Positions 1 to 5,417 of a stretch of 5,417 nt of DNA are shown here, piece by piece; position 1 is the first letter of the stretch; every line of letters starts with the position of its first letter. Both the position numbers and the translations under genes were made by a program. The stretch lies in contig JAGLGG010000137.1 in NCBI GenBank assembly GCA_023144145.1, positions 1-5,417 on the forward strand, read 5' to 3'. Below the pieces are notes generated by a model. That model made no database searches. It was not told the origin of the DNA and saw nothing but the letters and a program-made list of their open reading frames with translations. Origin of the DNA: Anaerolineales bacterium (lineage in GTDB: Bacteria; Chloroflexota; Anaerolineae; Anaerolineales; E44-bin32).

Positions 1-20
1 ATGCGGGAGGCTGGGGTTTT

Positions 21-50
21 CTCGTACCCACGCTCCCGCGTGGGAACGAG
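21..50. repeat. Palindromic hairpin repeat, REP-like
   Basis: A 30-base inverted repeat: the left arm CTCGTACCCACGC pairs with the right arm GCGTGGGAACGAG around a TCCC loop. This gives 12 base pairs with a single A:A mismatch at 26/45. It lies 37 bases beyond the stop codon of the phosphoesterase gene. Neither strand has a T-run directly after the stem, so a simple intrinsic terminator is unlikely. The core resembles the short dispersed GTTCCCACGC...GCGTGGGAAC palindromes I recall from many environmental bacterial genomes. That family assignment is from memory, and no second full copy lies in this window. Bases 3-9 (GCGGGAG) are complementary to 33-39, so a neighbouring degenerate half-copy may be cut by the window edge. 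Confidence 0.6.
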
Positions 51-87
51 GGGAATAAAAAACCTCCAACCCTCAATCTTGCACCAA

Positions 88-579
88 TTATTCCAATATT
101 ACCCTCTCAATTTCCCAAGTTTCGGAATCGATTATCGCAAACTGACTTGGTCCGTTCATGCCCATGAGCTCGCCTGGATTGAGTAATAGGCAATCTCCAA
201 GCCAGCTTTCCCTTGGTTCATGATCATGTCCATAACAAACTACTTTGTATGATCCAGATCTTGCTAGGCCATCAGCAATCTGAGGGTAGTGATTCACGGC
301 AACTTGAACCCCATCGACATCGACTTCTGCCAACGCCCCATGTAGTTGGACATTATCAAATGATCGGGCAACTACTCCGATCGTGTATGTATCCCCTTCA
401 TTGTTTCCCCATACGACATGAATGGGGATATGGCCTAGTGGTTGGGCGAACTCTTTGATCATAAAGGGTGAGCATAAATCCCCGCAGTGGAAAAGGATGT
501 CCACATTCATAAGTCTAGGGATTGCGGTTCTAACCTTCCATACGTTGTCATGCGAATCACTAATAACCGCCATTTTCAT
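88..579 (-). CDS. Metallophosphoesterase, YfcE/MJ0936-type phosphodiesterase
   Basis: A 163-residue protein with all the signature motifs of a small calcineurin-like metallophosphoesterase. These are DSH at residues 8-10 (metal ligands D8 and H10), HCGD at 31-34 (D34 bridging the two metals), GNN at 58-60 (N59 as ligand), NH at 96-97 and GHDH at 117-120, followed by NPGE at 134-137. Length and motif spacing fit the single-domain YfcE/MJ0936 family, cytosolic enzymes that hydrolyse phosphodiester bonds with two divalent metals; the natural substrate is usually unknown. There is no signal peptide or membrane segment. The family's common GNCD and NPGS motifs appear here as GNNE and NPGE, which keep the metal-binding residues. 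The ATG at 577-579 is chosen over the ATG at 571-573 because AAGGAG lies six bases before it. The gene follows glgA after 117 bases, so it may be read from the same transcript, but a function in glycogen metabolism is only inference from position. The family is near certain; the substrate is not. Confidence 0.92.
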   Translation of the reverse strand: MKMAVISDSHDNVWKVRTAIPRLMNVDILFHCGDLCSPFMIKEFAQPLGHIPIHVVWGNNEGDTYTIGVVARSFDNVQLHGALAEVDVDGVQVAVNHYPQIADGLARSGSYKVVCYGHDHEPRESWLGDCLLLNPGELMGMNGPSQFAIIDSETWEIERVILE

Positions 580-585
580 AATTCT

Positions 586-591
586 CTCCTT
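586..591 (-). promoter_or_regulatory. Ribosome binding site deciding the phosphoesterase start
   Basis: On the minus strand AAGGAG is followed by six bases (AGAATT) and then ATG at 577-579. A second in-frame ATG lies only two codons later (571-573) with a 12-base gap. The spacing favours the first, so the protein begins MKMAV. Confidence 0.7.
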
Positions 592-696
592 AATAATAGC
601 GATCTCTGAGAAGTGTTTTTATTAATCTTGAGACGAAATGTATTTAATCATTCTGGTAGAAGATGGTTTCTGAATCCATTACACGTGAAGATCTTT

Positions 697-2130
697 TTAC
701 TTTTGCGAACGTTCGGAATGGGCTTGTTGATAGAGTTCGGTATACTTCCTGGCGGATTGTTGCCATGAGAAATCGATATTCATCCCACGCCGCTGCAATC
801 CACGCCAGCGCCTTTTATCCCTGTACATCGTGAGCGCATTTCTGATCGTTTGGGTAAGTTCATCTGAATTTATTGGGCTAAAAACGAAACCGGTACCCTG
901 AGGATTTGAAACATAATCCGTTACCGTATCCTTCAACCCACCGGTTGCCGCAACCACAGGAACGCAGCCATAGCGCATTGAGATCATCTGGGTCAGACCG
1001 CAGGGTTCATATCTTGAGGGAATGAGCATCATATCTGCTCCCGCATAAATATTTCGAGCAAGATGATCATCATAACGAATGATGCTGCGCGCCCGATCCG
1101 GATAATCTGATTCGAATCCCTTCGCCATCGCTTCTAAATTTGGATCGCCTGTCCCTAACAGGATAAACTGCCAGTCCTCCTTCGTGAGATTAACCAACGA
1201 TTGAATGGCTAGATCGACTCCCTTCTGATGGTCAAGCCGAGTGATCATCGCAAGCAAAGGGACTTTCGGATTGGTGTCCAATCCTAGCGCCTCGAGCATT
1301 GCAAACCGGGCCTCTTGGCGAGGGTTCAGATCATCACGCTTAAAATGTTTGGGCAAGGCTTTATCGGTCGTTGGATCCCATCGTCTAATATCTAGACCGT
1401 TCAGAATTCCTCTTACATAGTCTTTTCGATCGGTGATCAAGACTTCCAATCCATGGCCAAATTCAGGGGTTTGGATTTCTTGGGCGTATCCTGGACTAAC
1501 AGTGTTGATCCAATCGGCCGTGGCAAGCCCCATGGGTAGAGCCATATGCCGCGCCCAACCTGGCAAACGCTCATCGTCAACAGCTTCAATGCCATAATAA
1601 TCTAAAGCGTCCTCACCACCTGCACCCATGTACGGGAGATTGTGCACAGTGAGCAGGCTGGCAGTGTTTTTCCAGAACGGATCCGAATCACGATTTCTAT
1701 TTAACCACACCACTGCTGAAGAGGTATGCCAATCATGAGCGTGTAGGATATCTGGTTTCCAGCCCATGGACTTCGCTGCTTGAAGAGCAGCAAGGCTGAA
1801 GAAAGTAAATCTATGGGCATCTACCTGGGGGTCGCTGTAAATTCCATTTACTGCACCAATGGGTTCTCCATCAATTAAATACGTTTTACTTCCATTAATT
1901 AATGTGCGGTATATAAGAGCCTTTTCGCTCCCCAATGGATAGTCAACAAAAATATCGTCCACTAAATCGAGCTCAATATCAGATCGATTTATAGATCTGT
2001 AGAAAGGGATAAAGGGGCGAACATCGATCCCAAAATTTTGGAGTGCACGAGGTAAATCCCCGGCCACATCTCCTAAGCCCCCAACTTTAGCAAGGGGAGC
2101 TGATTCAGCTGCCAGGAACAGAATTTTCAT
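697..2130 (-). CDS. glgA: Glycogen synthase (ADP-glucose type, GT5)
   Basis: A 477-residue protein, the full length expected of bacterial GlgA. It transfers glucose from ADP-glucose to the non-reducing end of an alpha-1,4-glucan in the cytosol. It shows the GT-B two-domain layout of family GT5. The N-terminal catalytic domain (about 1-240) has KVGGLGDV at 15-22, whose lysine contacts ADP-glucose, HAHDWHT at 130-136 and TVHN at 161-164. The C-terminal nucleotide domain (about 245-460) has NGLD at 244-247, TRLDHQKG at 297-304, SRYEPCGLTQ at 372-381 with the catalytic glutamate E375, and TGGLKDTV at 396-403. No key residue is missing. The start is secure: MKILFLAAES is the usual GlgA N-terminus. 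The ATG overlaps the stop of the GH57 gene by four bases (ATGA). The only purine-rich stretch, GAGGA, touches the ATG, too close for a normal Shine-Dalgarno, so translation probably depends on ribosomes ending the upstream gene. No glgC is present nearby to supply ADP-glucose. The identification is very firm. Confidence 0.97.
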   Translation of the reverse strand: MKILFLAAESAPLAKVGGLGDVAGDLPRALQNFGIDVRPFIPFYRSINRSDIELDLVDDIFVDYPLGSEKALIYRTLINGSKTYLIDGEPIGAVNGIYSDPQVDAHRFTFFSLAALQAAKSMGWKPDILHAHDWHTSSAVVWLNRNRDSDPFWKNTASLLTVHNLPYMGAGGEDALDYYGIEAVDDERLPGWARHMALPMGLATADWINTVSPGYAQEIQTPEFGHGLEVLITDRKDYVRGILNGLDIRRWDPTTDKALPKHFKRDDLNPRQEARFAMLEALGLDTNPKVPLLAMITRLDHQKGVDLAIQSLVNLTKEDWQFILLGTGDPNLEAMAKGFESDYPDRARSIIRYDDHLARNIYAGADMMLIPSRYEPCGLTQMISMRYGCVPVVAATGGLKDTVTDYVSNPQGTGFVFSPINSDELTQTIRNALTMYRDKRRWRGLQRRGMNIDFSWQQSARKYTELYQQAHSERSQK

Positions 2131-3782
2131 TCCTCAAACCATCGAAAATCAATTGATGGAAAAACCTTGTCCTTTTCCCAAAGTTGATCAGCTAATTCTA
2201 AATCTGGATTTCCAGCTTCAATTGACTCAAGCAAGGAGTTGAATCGATCCACGTGCTGTTGAAACCTTTGGATTGCGTATTCCTTTGCCTGACCCGTTGT
2301 GATCAGGAACGGCCAATCTGAAGATTGTAGCAAGAGCAATTCGCGCGCGGCCTGATTGAGAACCTTGTGCTCCGCTTCAGTGCCACCTTCATGTTGTTCG
2401 ACTGCATCCTTCATACGTTTTTCAGCGGCATGAATAATCGGCCAAACCCAATGAGTGTCAGTATTATCCCAAACGAAATGCGTCCCTCCCGCTCCCCAAG
2501 AACCTTCAGGAAGATTCAATACCGTTTGAGGGGGATTCTCCTCCAGGTATGCAGATGCGGTGGTCAGTTCAACGCTGTCGGACTTCGCCAAACGTCTCAA
2601 CACTCCTGCCAACCAATCGACTCCCTCGAACCACCAATGACCAAAAAGCTCTGTATCATAGTTGGCTGAAATGAGCCCATACTCTCCCGTTTCATTGGAG
2701 TATTCCTGAGAAAGTCGCTCAACCAATTGAACATAATGATCAGCATGCTGCTCAACTTTGAAAGCGGCCCAATCAGGATGGTAAGCCTGCTTCTCAGCCA
2801 AATCCACTCGAGCGCCAGTGATACGCCAATATCTCATTCCTGAATTTCCATCTTTCTTATGGAAATCACGATAATCGTACTCTCCTGGATAGCCCCATTC
2901 GTCGCTCCATACTTGCAGTCCGGTTTTATTATTCCGTCCAATAACCGCCACGTCTGGTCCCGAAACGTAATAAGGCTGATATGTCGATGCAGGGACTTCT
3001 GCCTTAACTTCGGAAAATGGGACAAGGTAACGGCGGGTGACGGCGCCGTATGGGCCAATCGCATCACCCGCGGCGATACCAACAGGACGCCCTCCTTCAA
3101 TCATATGTGTTTCAGTGAAAAACAACTTCAAATTATGACGCTTAAGGAACTCTTCAATTCCTGGCCTGGTACGACCATCTTCCGAGACGTACCCCGGTCG
3201 GTAGGCGCATTCAGGTAGCCAAATCGCGCGTGGTGATCGACCGAAGTGGTTTTTGTAGCTATTGATCCCCGTTTCAAGTTGTAGGTTGATTGATTCGTCC
3301 CTATCCAGTAATGGAAGGTAGCCGTGCGTCGCTGCAGATGTGGCGATTTCGATTAGCCCTTCATCCTGCAATTTCCGAAATGCCGGAATTAAATTTCCCG
3401 CGTACCGTTCAACAAAATCGCGTTTGATCTTTCCGTACCATGCATGGTAATAGGTCGCAAGGAATTCGAAGTGAGGCTCATTCAGATCAGCAAATCGATT
3501 GACATCTTTTTCAACAGCGCTAATCTGGTAATTAAGGTAGGTCACGAAGTTGGTCTGTATGTCCTTGTCTGCCAGCTGCTCAACGAGTATGGGTGTAAGT
3601 TCAAGTGTAATATTTGCAGGCAATCCTTCTTCATGTAGGTCGTTCAATTGATTGAGCAATGGGATATACGTCTCTGCAGCAGCTTCGTGAACCCATTCCT
3701 CACCATGTGGCCACCGACCAGCTTGCCGTGTGTAAGGGATATGGGAATGAAGGACAAAAGTAAACGCGCCATGTTTCTCCAT
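2127..3782 (-). CDS. GH57 family 1,4-alpha-glucan branching enzyme (DUF1957-type)
   Basis: A 551-residue protein of glycoside hydrolase family 57, branching-enzyme type. It is expected to cut an alpha-1,4-glucan chain and rejoin the segment by an alpha-1,6 bond, which fits its position directly before glgA. The (beta/alpha)7-type catalytic domain begins with the HSHIPY motif (H12, H14), then ATHGYLPL at 151-158, WLPECAY at 188-194 with the probable nucleophile E191, and YDTELFGHWWFEG at 375-387 with the probable acid/base D376. The C-terminal helical region carries SSDWPF at 487-492, characteristic of branching members and not of GH57 amylopullulanases. A loop around residues 234-248 with Y245 may correspond to the flexible loop whose tyrosine is needed for branching in characterised archaeal and Thermus enzymes; that alignment is inference. 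The length is near that of the Thermus enzyme, without the long C-terminal extension of Thermococcales. AGGAG lies five bases before the ATG. It is not homologous to GH13 GlgB, so no glgB symbol is given. A 4-alpha-glucanotransferase is the less likely alternative. Confidence 0.88.
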   Translation of the reverse strand: MEKHGAFTFVLHSHIPYTRQAGRWPHGEEWVHEAAAETYIPLLNQLNDLHEEGLPANITLELTPILVEQLADKDIQTNFVTYLNYQISAVEKDVNRFADLNEPHFEFLATYYHAWYGKIKRDFVERYAGNLIPAFRKLQDEGLIEIATSAATHGYLPLLDRDESINLQLETGINSYKNHFGRSPRAIWLPECAYRPGYVSEDGRTRPGIEEFLKRHNLKLFFTETHMIEGGRPVGIAAGDAIGPYGAVTRRYLVPFSEVKAEVPASTYQPYYVSGPDVAVIGRNNKTGLQVWSDEWGYPGEYDYRDFHKKDGNSGMRYWRITGARVDLAEKQAYHPDWAAFKVEQHADHYVQLVERLSQEYSNETGEYGLISANYDTELFGHWWFEGVDWLAGVLRRLAKSDSVELTTASAYLEENPPQTVLNLPEGSWGAGGTHFVWDNTDTHWVWPIIHAAEKRMKDAVEQHEGGTEAEHKVLNQAARELLLLQSSDWPFLITTGQAKEYAIQRFQQHVDRFNSLLESIEAGNPDLELADQLWEKDKVFPSIDFRWFEE

Positions 3783-3787
3783 TGGAT

Positions 3788-3792
3788 CTCCT
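3788..3792 (-). promoter_or_regulatory. Ribosome binding site of the GH57 gene
   Basis: AGGAG on the minus strand lies five bases (ATCCA) before the ATG at 3780-3782. It supports the start chosen for the branching enzyme, which places the HSHIPY motif at residues 12-17, close to the N-terminus as is usual in this family. Confidence 0.75.
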
Positions 3793-3814
3793 GATGTCTG
3801 TGATCACTTACGTC

Positions 3815-3844
3815 ATTCTAACAGAGGCTTGAGGTATGGATGAA
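3815..3844 (-). promoter_or_regulatory. Candidate sigma-70-type promoter for the GH57-glgA operon
   Basis: Reading the minus strand, TAGAAT at 3815-3820 is preceded by TGT, forming an extended -10 element. A weak -35 match, TTCATC at 3839-3844, sits 18 bases upstream. Transcription would start near 3808 and leave a short leader of about 25 bases before the ATG. A second, comparable pair lies a little further upstream (TATATT around 3858-3863 with TTCATT 16 bases before it). Both -35 boxes match the consensus poorly, so the choice between them is open. Confidence 0.35.
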
Positions 3845-4086
3845 GTTAGAATCTAGAATATATCTCAATGATGAGAAAAATGAACGAACTAGAATAATAT
3901 GAGTGCACTGAAATAAACTATCAAATCGAGTGCAGGCGTATATGTGGGGATACAGATAGAATACAAACTGCTCTCCGTAGGGTCTCCAATGAAGAACAAG
4001 CAACCTTTTTGGAACATCTTGAACGAATTCCCACGGAAGATGTTGGCTGCGATGTCAGAGGTGATAATCAACTGGTTAAAAGTAAT

Positions 4087-4112
4087 CGAGCCCTCGCGGG
4101 TACGAGGGCTCG
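4087..4112 (-). terminator. GC-rich hairpin, possible terminator or attenuator
   Basis: A perfect 10-base-pair stem, CGAGCCCTCG against CGAGGGCTCG, closes a six-base loop. On the minus strand the stem is followed by ATTACTTTTAACC, a T-rich but interrupted tail. On the plus strand no T-run follows. The minus orientation would end a transcript coming from etfA, whose stop is 319 bases upstream, or attenuate a long leader of the GH57 gene, whose start is 305 bases downstream. The interrupted T-tract and the long distance from etfA make this only moderately likely. A dispersed hairpin repeat is the alternative: it shares the nonamer CTCGTACCC with the palindrome at 21-50. Confidence 0.45.
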
Positions 4113-4122
4113 TTCATCGGAG

Positions 4123-4264
4123 TGCAAACCACCTTACTTGGCGTCCGGAGGACATTTTTAAAAACTTTGGAGCGCAGGTCGAACCACTTTCTGGGTAGAC
4201 TCTAGCTACTCTTCACTATTCTTTGACTGTTGCCTCCCAACAGCTGCACATCCAGTGGTTTGCA
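4123..4264 (-). other. Inverted repeat enclosing small stem-loops, possible structured RNA
   Basis: TGCAAACCAC at 4123-4132 is perfectly complementary to GTGGTTTGCA at 4255-4264, with 122 bases between. Inside are three further stems: CTGTTG/CAACAG at 4227-4243 with a five-base loop, GTAG/CTAC at about 4195-4209, and GTCC/GGAC at 4143-4153. A competing partner for the outer arm exists: AGTGGTT at 4254-4260 can instead pair with AACCACT at 4182-4188. Read on the minus strand, the element ends ten bases before the hairpin at 4087-4112, an order that would suit a structured leader or small RNA with terminator. A single 10-base inverted repeat in 648 bases is only mildly unlikely by chance (about 0.2 expected), so this is a weak candidate and matches no RNA family I can name. 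Confidence 0.2.
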
Positions 4265-4387
4265 TTTTTATGGTAACACGCAGCCCATTGCCACAAGCTT
4301 ACAGAGTAGTTACATACAGAGCCAAAACCTGTCAAACAATCCCATTCTTGTACGTTTGGGCCCGACACTTAACCTACCTCATGCACC

Positions 4388-4422
4388 CAAACCATTTTTC
4401 GAATGGGGATCAAATTGGTTTG
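4388..4422 (-). other. Stem-loop directly after etfA
   Basis: Eight bases past the etfA stop, on the minus strand, CAAACCA pairs with TGGTTTG. After one A:A mismatch, TTT pairs with AAA, leaving a 13-base loop. The stem is AT-rich and is followed by GGTGC, not a T-run, so it does not look like an intrinsic terminator. It could protect the 3' end of the etfA message, or arise by chance. Confidence 0.3.
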
Positions 4423-4430
4423 TCCCCCGT

Positions 4431-5417
4431 CTACCCCAACTTTGACTTCAAGGATTCGGTCAATGGGGGTAATATTTCGAAAAGATCTCCAACTACACCA
4501 AATTTCGCAAGCTTAAAGATTGGGGCTTCAGGATCTTTATTGATCGCGACGATGGTCTTCGCCGTTCTCATCCCCGCCAGATGCTGAATTGCGCCCGAAA
4601 TACCACAGGCAATGTAAAGATCAGGCGAGACTACTTTTCCAGTTTGGCCAACTTGATGCACATAGGGAATATAGCCAGCATCCACTGCTGCTCGACTCGC
4701 ACCCACAGCCGCGCTTAAAATCTTGGCTAATTCCTGTACGAGGGCGAAACCCTGTTGTGCTCGCCAAATTTCCTTGTCCTTCTCATCGGTAACGTCCGCA
4801 GGCGGTGTTAGACCTGGATTGTTGGATACACCGCGACCACCAGAAACAATCACTGCAGCATCTGAAAGGCTTACCCCGGCCTCTGCTTCTTTATATCCCT
4901 TTACTTCTGTTTGTGGGGTTTCAACGTCAACGGGAACTGACTTAGCTTCTCCGGAGAGGGAGGGATCGGGCTCGGGTTTCGGAAATGCACGACTCCGCAG
5001 GGTGAAAATTTGCGGGTTGTGTTCAGCACATTTCACTTTGGTAAATACTTTTCCAGCATAAATTGGTCGAGTCGCCACAACGACTTTTCCATCAACTTCT
5101 AGGGCTGTCACGTCGGGCGCCATGCCAGTTTCTAAATCAATTGCCACCATTGCTGCAAGTTCACGCGTGCGAACACTATTCGCTGCAATGAACACCTCAG
5201 CTTCCGCATCTTTCAATAAATTGGAGAGCACTGAGGCATATGGCTCCGGACGAAAATCCTTGAGGCTGGCATCCTCTGCCACCAAAACTTCACCGGCACC
5301 ATATGTGAATGCTTGCTCACCAATCTCCTTCACACCCTGACCGATGACAATCGCGGTCACACCGCTGCCGAAACTATCTTCTAACTCTCTCGCAGCACCG
5401 AGTGCTTCCCAAGAAGC
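4431..5417 (-). CDS. etfA: Electron transfer flavoprotein alpha subunit (5' end outside the window)
   Basis: This is the FAD-binding subunit of ETF, a soluble heterodimer with EtfB that passes electrons from acyl-CoA and related dehydrogenases to a quinone-linked acceptor. The frame stays open to the right edge, where it reads WEALGAARELEDSFGSG, a typical EtfA N-terminal stretch. The GTG at 5358-5360 is therefore internal and about 15-20 residues are missing. In visible numbering (328 residues) there is an N-terminal Rossmann-like domain to about 185, then the FAD domain with SGGRG at 192-196, GASRAAVDAG at 239-248, QVGQTG at 255-260 and LYIACGISGAIQHLAGM at 267-283. The last is followed by AINKD and matches the ETF alpha signature. 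The C-terminus VVGDLFEILPPLTESL is canonical. Compared with standard EtfA, about 20 extra residues (NNPGLTPPADV and following) lie between GGRG and GFALVQELA. I recall similar insertions in Chloroflexota sequences. EtfB is probably encoded just beyond the edge. The ordinary GISGAIQH motif does not by itself distinguish a bifurcating from a conventional ETF. Confidence 0.96.
   Translation of the reverse strand, partial: ASWEALGAARELEDSFGSGVTAIVIGQGVKEIGEQAFTYGAGEVLVAEDASLKDFRPEPYASVLSNLLKDAEAEVFIAANSVRTRELAAMVAIDLETGMAPDVTALEVDGKVVVATRPIYAGKVFTKVKCAEHNPQIFTLRSRAFPKPEPDPSLSGEAKSVPVDVETPQTEVKGYKEAEAGVSLSDAAVIVSGGRGVSNNPGLTPPADVTDEKDKEIWRAQQGFALVQELAKILSAAVGASRAAVDAGYIPYVHQVGQTGKVVSPDLYIACGISGAIQHLAGMRTAKTIVAINKDPEAPIFKLAKFGVVGDLFEILPPLTESLKSKLG

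Larger units (their letters stand above)
3783..4430. other. 648-base intergenic region without a convincing gene
   Basis: This is the space between the etfA stop and the GH57 start. Short open frames occur on both strands, but none combines a start codon, a Shine-Dalgarno and a recognisable protein. From left to right it contains the GH57 Shine-Dalgarno and promoter candidates (3788-3863), an AT-rich stretch, a GC-rich perfect hairpin (4087-4112), a 10-base inverted repeat enclosing smaller stem-loops (4123-4264), and a hairpin just past etfA (4388-4422). The heptamer CAAACCA or its complement occurs four times between 4125 and 4422. I find no tRNA, CRISPR or insertion-sequence feature. The length suggests that etfA and the GH57 gene are separate transcription units. 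Confidence 0.7.

Noticed and set aside
55..87. Intrinsic terminator for the phosphoesterase from the T6 run on the minus strand (about 56-61).
   Set aside because: No stable stem precedes the T-run; the palindrome lies on its downstream side.
2859..3218. 119-codon open frame on the plus strand inside the GH57 gene.
   Set aside because: It lies antisense to a gene with intact catalytic motifs and has no recognisable domain; it is a shadow frame.
3818..4071. Two overlapping minus-strand open frames of about 60 codons between etfA and the GH57 gene.
   Set aside because: Composition is not protein-like, no ribosome binding sites are evident, and they overlap each other and the candidate GH57 promoter.
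4123..4160. T-box riboswitch core suggested by AAGTAAGGTGGT on the minus strand followed by a hairpin containing CTCGTACCC.
   Set aside because: The ACCGCG half of the core is replaced by TTGCAC, there is no complementary CCUU-type strand to form the antiterminator, no stem I motifs are recognisable upstream, and the downstream gene is not an aminoacyl-tRNA synthetase or amino acid gene.
4170..4190. GGTTCGACC on the minus strand, resembling a tRNA T-loop.
   Set aside because: The flanking bases do not pair as a T-stem, and no acceptor stem, D-arm or anticodon arm can be built around it.
3944..4198. Open frame of 84 codons on the plus strand beginning with ATG at 3944.
   Set aside because: No Shine-Dalgarno, no recognisable family, opposite to all other genes, and it overlaps the hairpin and inverted repeats.
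5358..5360. GTG as the start codon of etfA.
   Set aside because: The frame continues upstream to the window edge with conserved EtfA N-terminal sequence, so the gene is truncated by the window and the true start is outside.

Overview
The window carries four protein genes, all on the minus strand, from a bacterium of moderate base composition (a little under 50% GC by eye). In transcription order they are: the alpha subunit of electron transfer flavoprotein (etfA, its N-terminus cut by the right edge), a family GH57 alpha-glucan branching enzyme, glycogen synthase (glgA), and a small YfcE/MJ0936-type metallophosphoesterase. The pairing of a GH57 branching enzyme with a bacterial GlgA, and the extended FAD-domain sequence of EtfA, are most like what I remember from Chloroflexota (Anaerolineae-like lineages). 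This is a recollection of family resemblance and could not be tested by a search.

Layout from left to right. Positions 1-87 lie beyond the phosphoesterase stop and hold a near-perfect palindrome (21-50) of a dispersed-repeat type. Positions 88-579 encode the phosphoesterase, with a good Shine-Dalgarno. A 117-base gap with no confident promoter or terminator separates it from glgA (697-2130). The glgA start overlaps the stop of the GH57 gene (2127-3782) in an ATGA, so these two are one translationally coupled unit. Positions 3783-4430 form a 648-base stretch without a convincing gene. It contains a possible promoter and a Shine-Dalgarno for the GH57 gene, a strong GC-rich hairpin (4087-4112) with a T-rich flank on the minus strand, a 10-base inverted repeat (4123-4132 / 4255-4264), and a hairpin just after the etfA stop. 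The partial etfA fills 4431-5417.

The GH57 enzyme and GlgA should work together. GlgA extends alpha-1,4-glucan from ADP-glucose, and the GH57 enzyme moves chain segments to alpha-1,6 branch points, giving glycogen. No glgC, glgP or debranching enzyme lies in the window. The phosphoesterase may be co-transcribed but has no evident metabolic link. EtfA belongs to a separate electron-transfer function, probably with etfB outside the window.

I see no clearly new system. The part least explained by known genes is the structured intergenic region between etfA and the GH57 gene. It could be a terminator plus leader RNA, or just decayed sequence.
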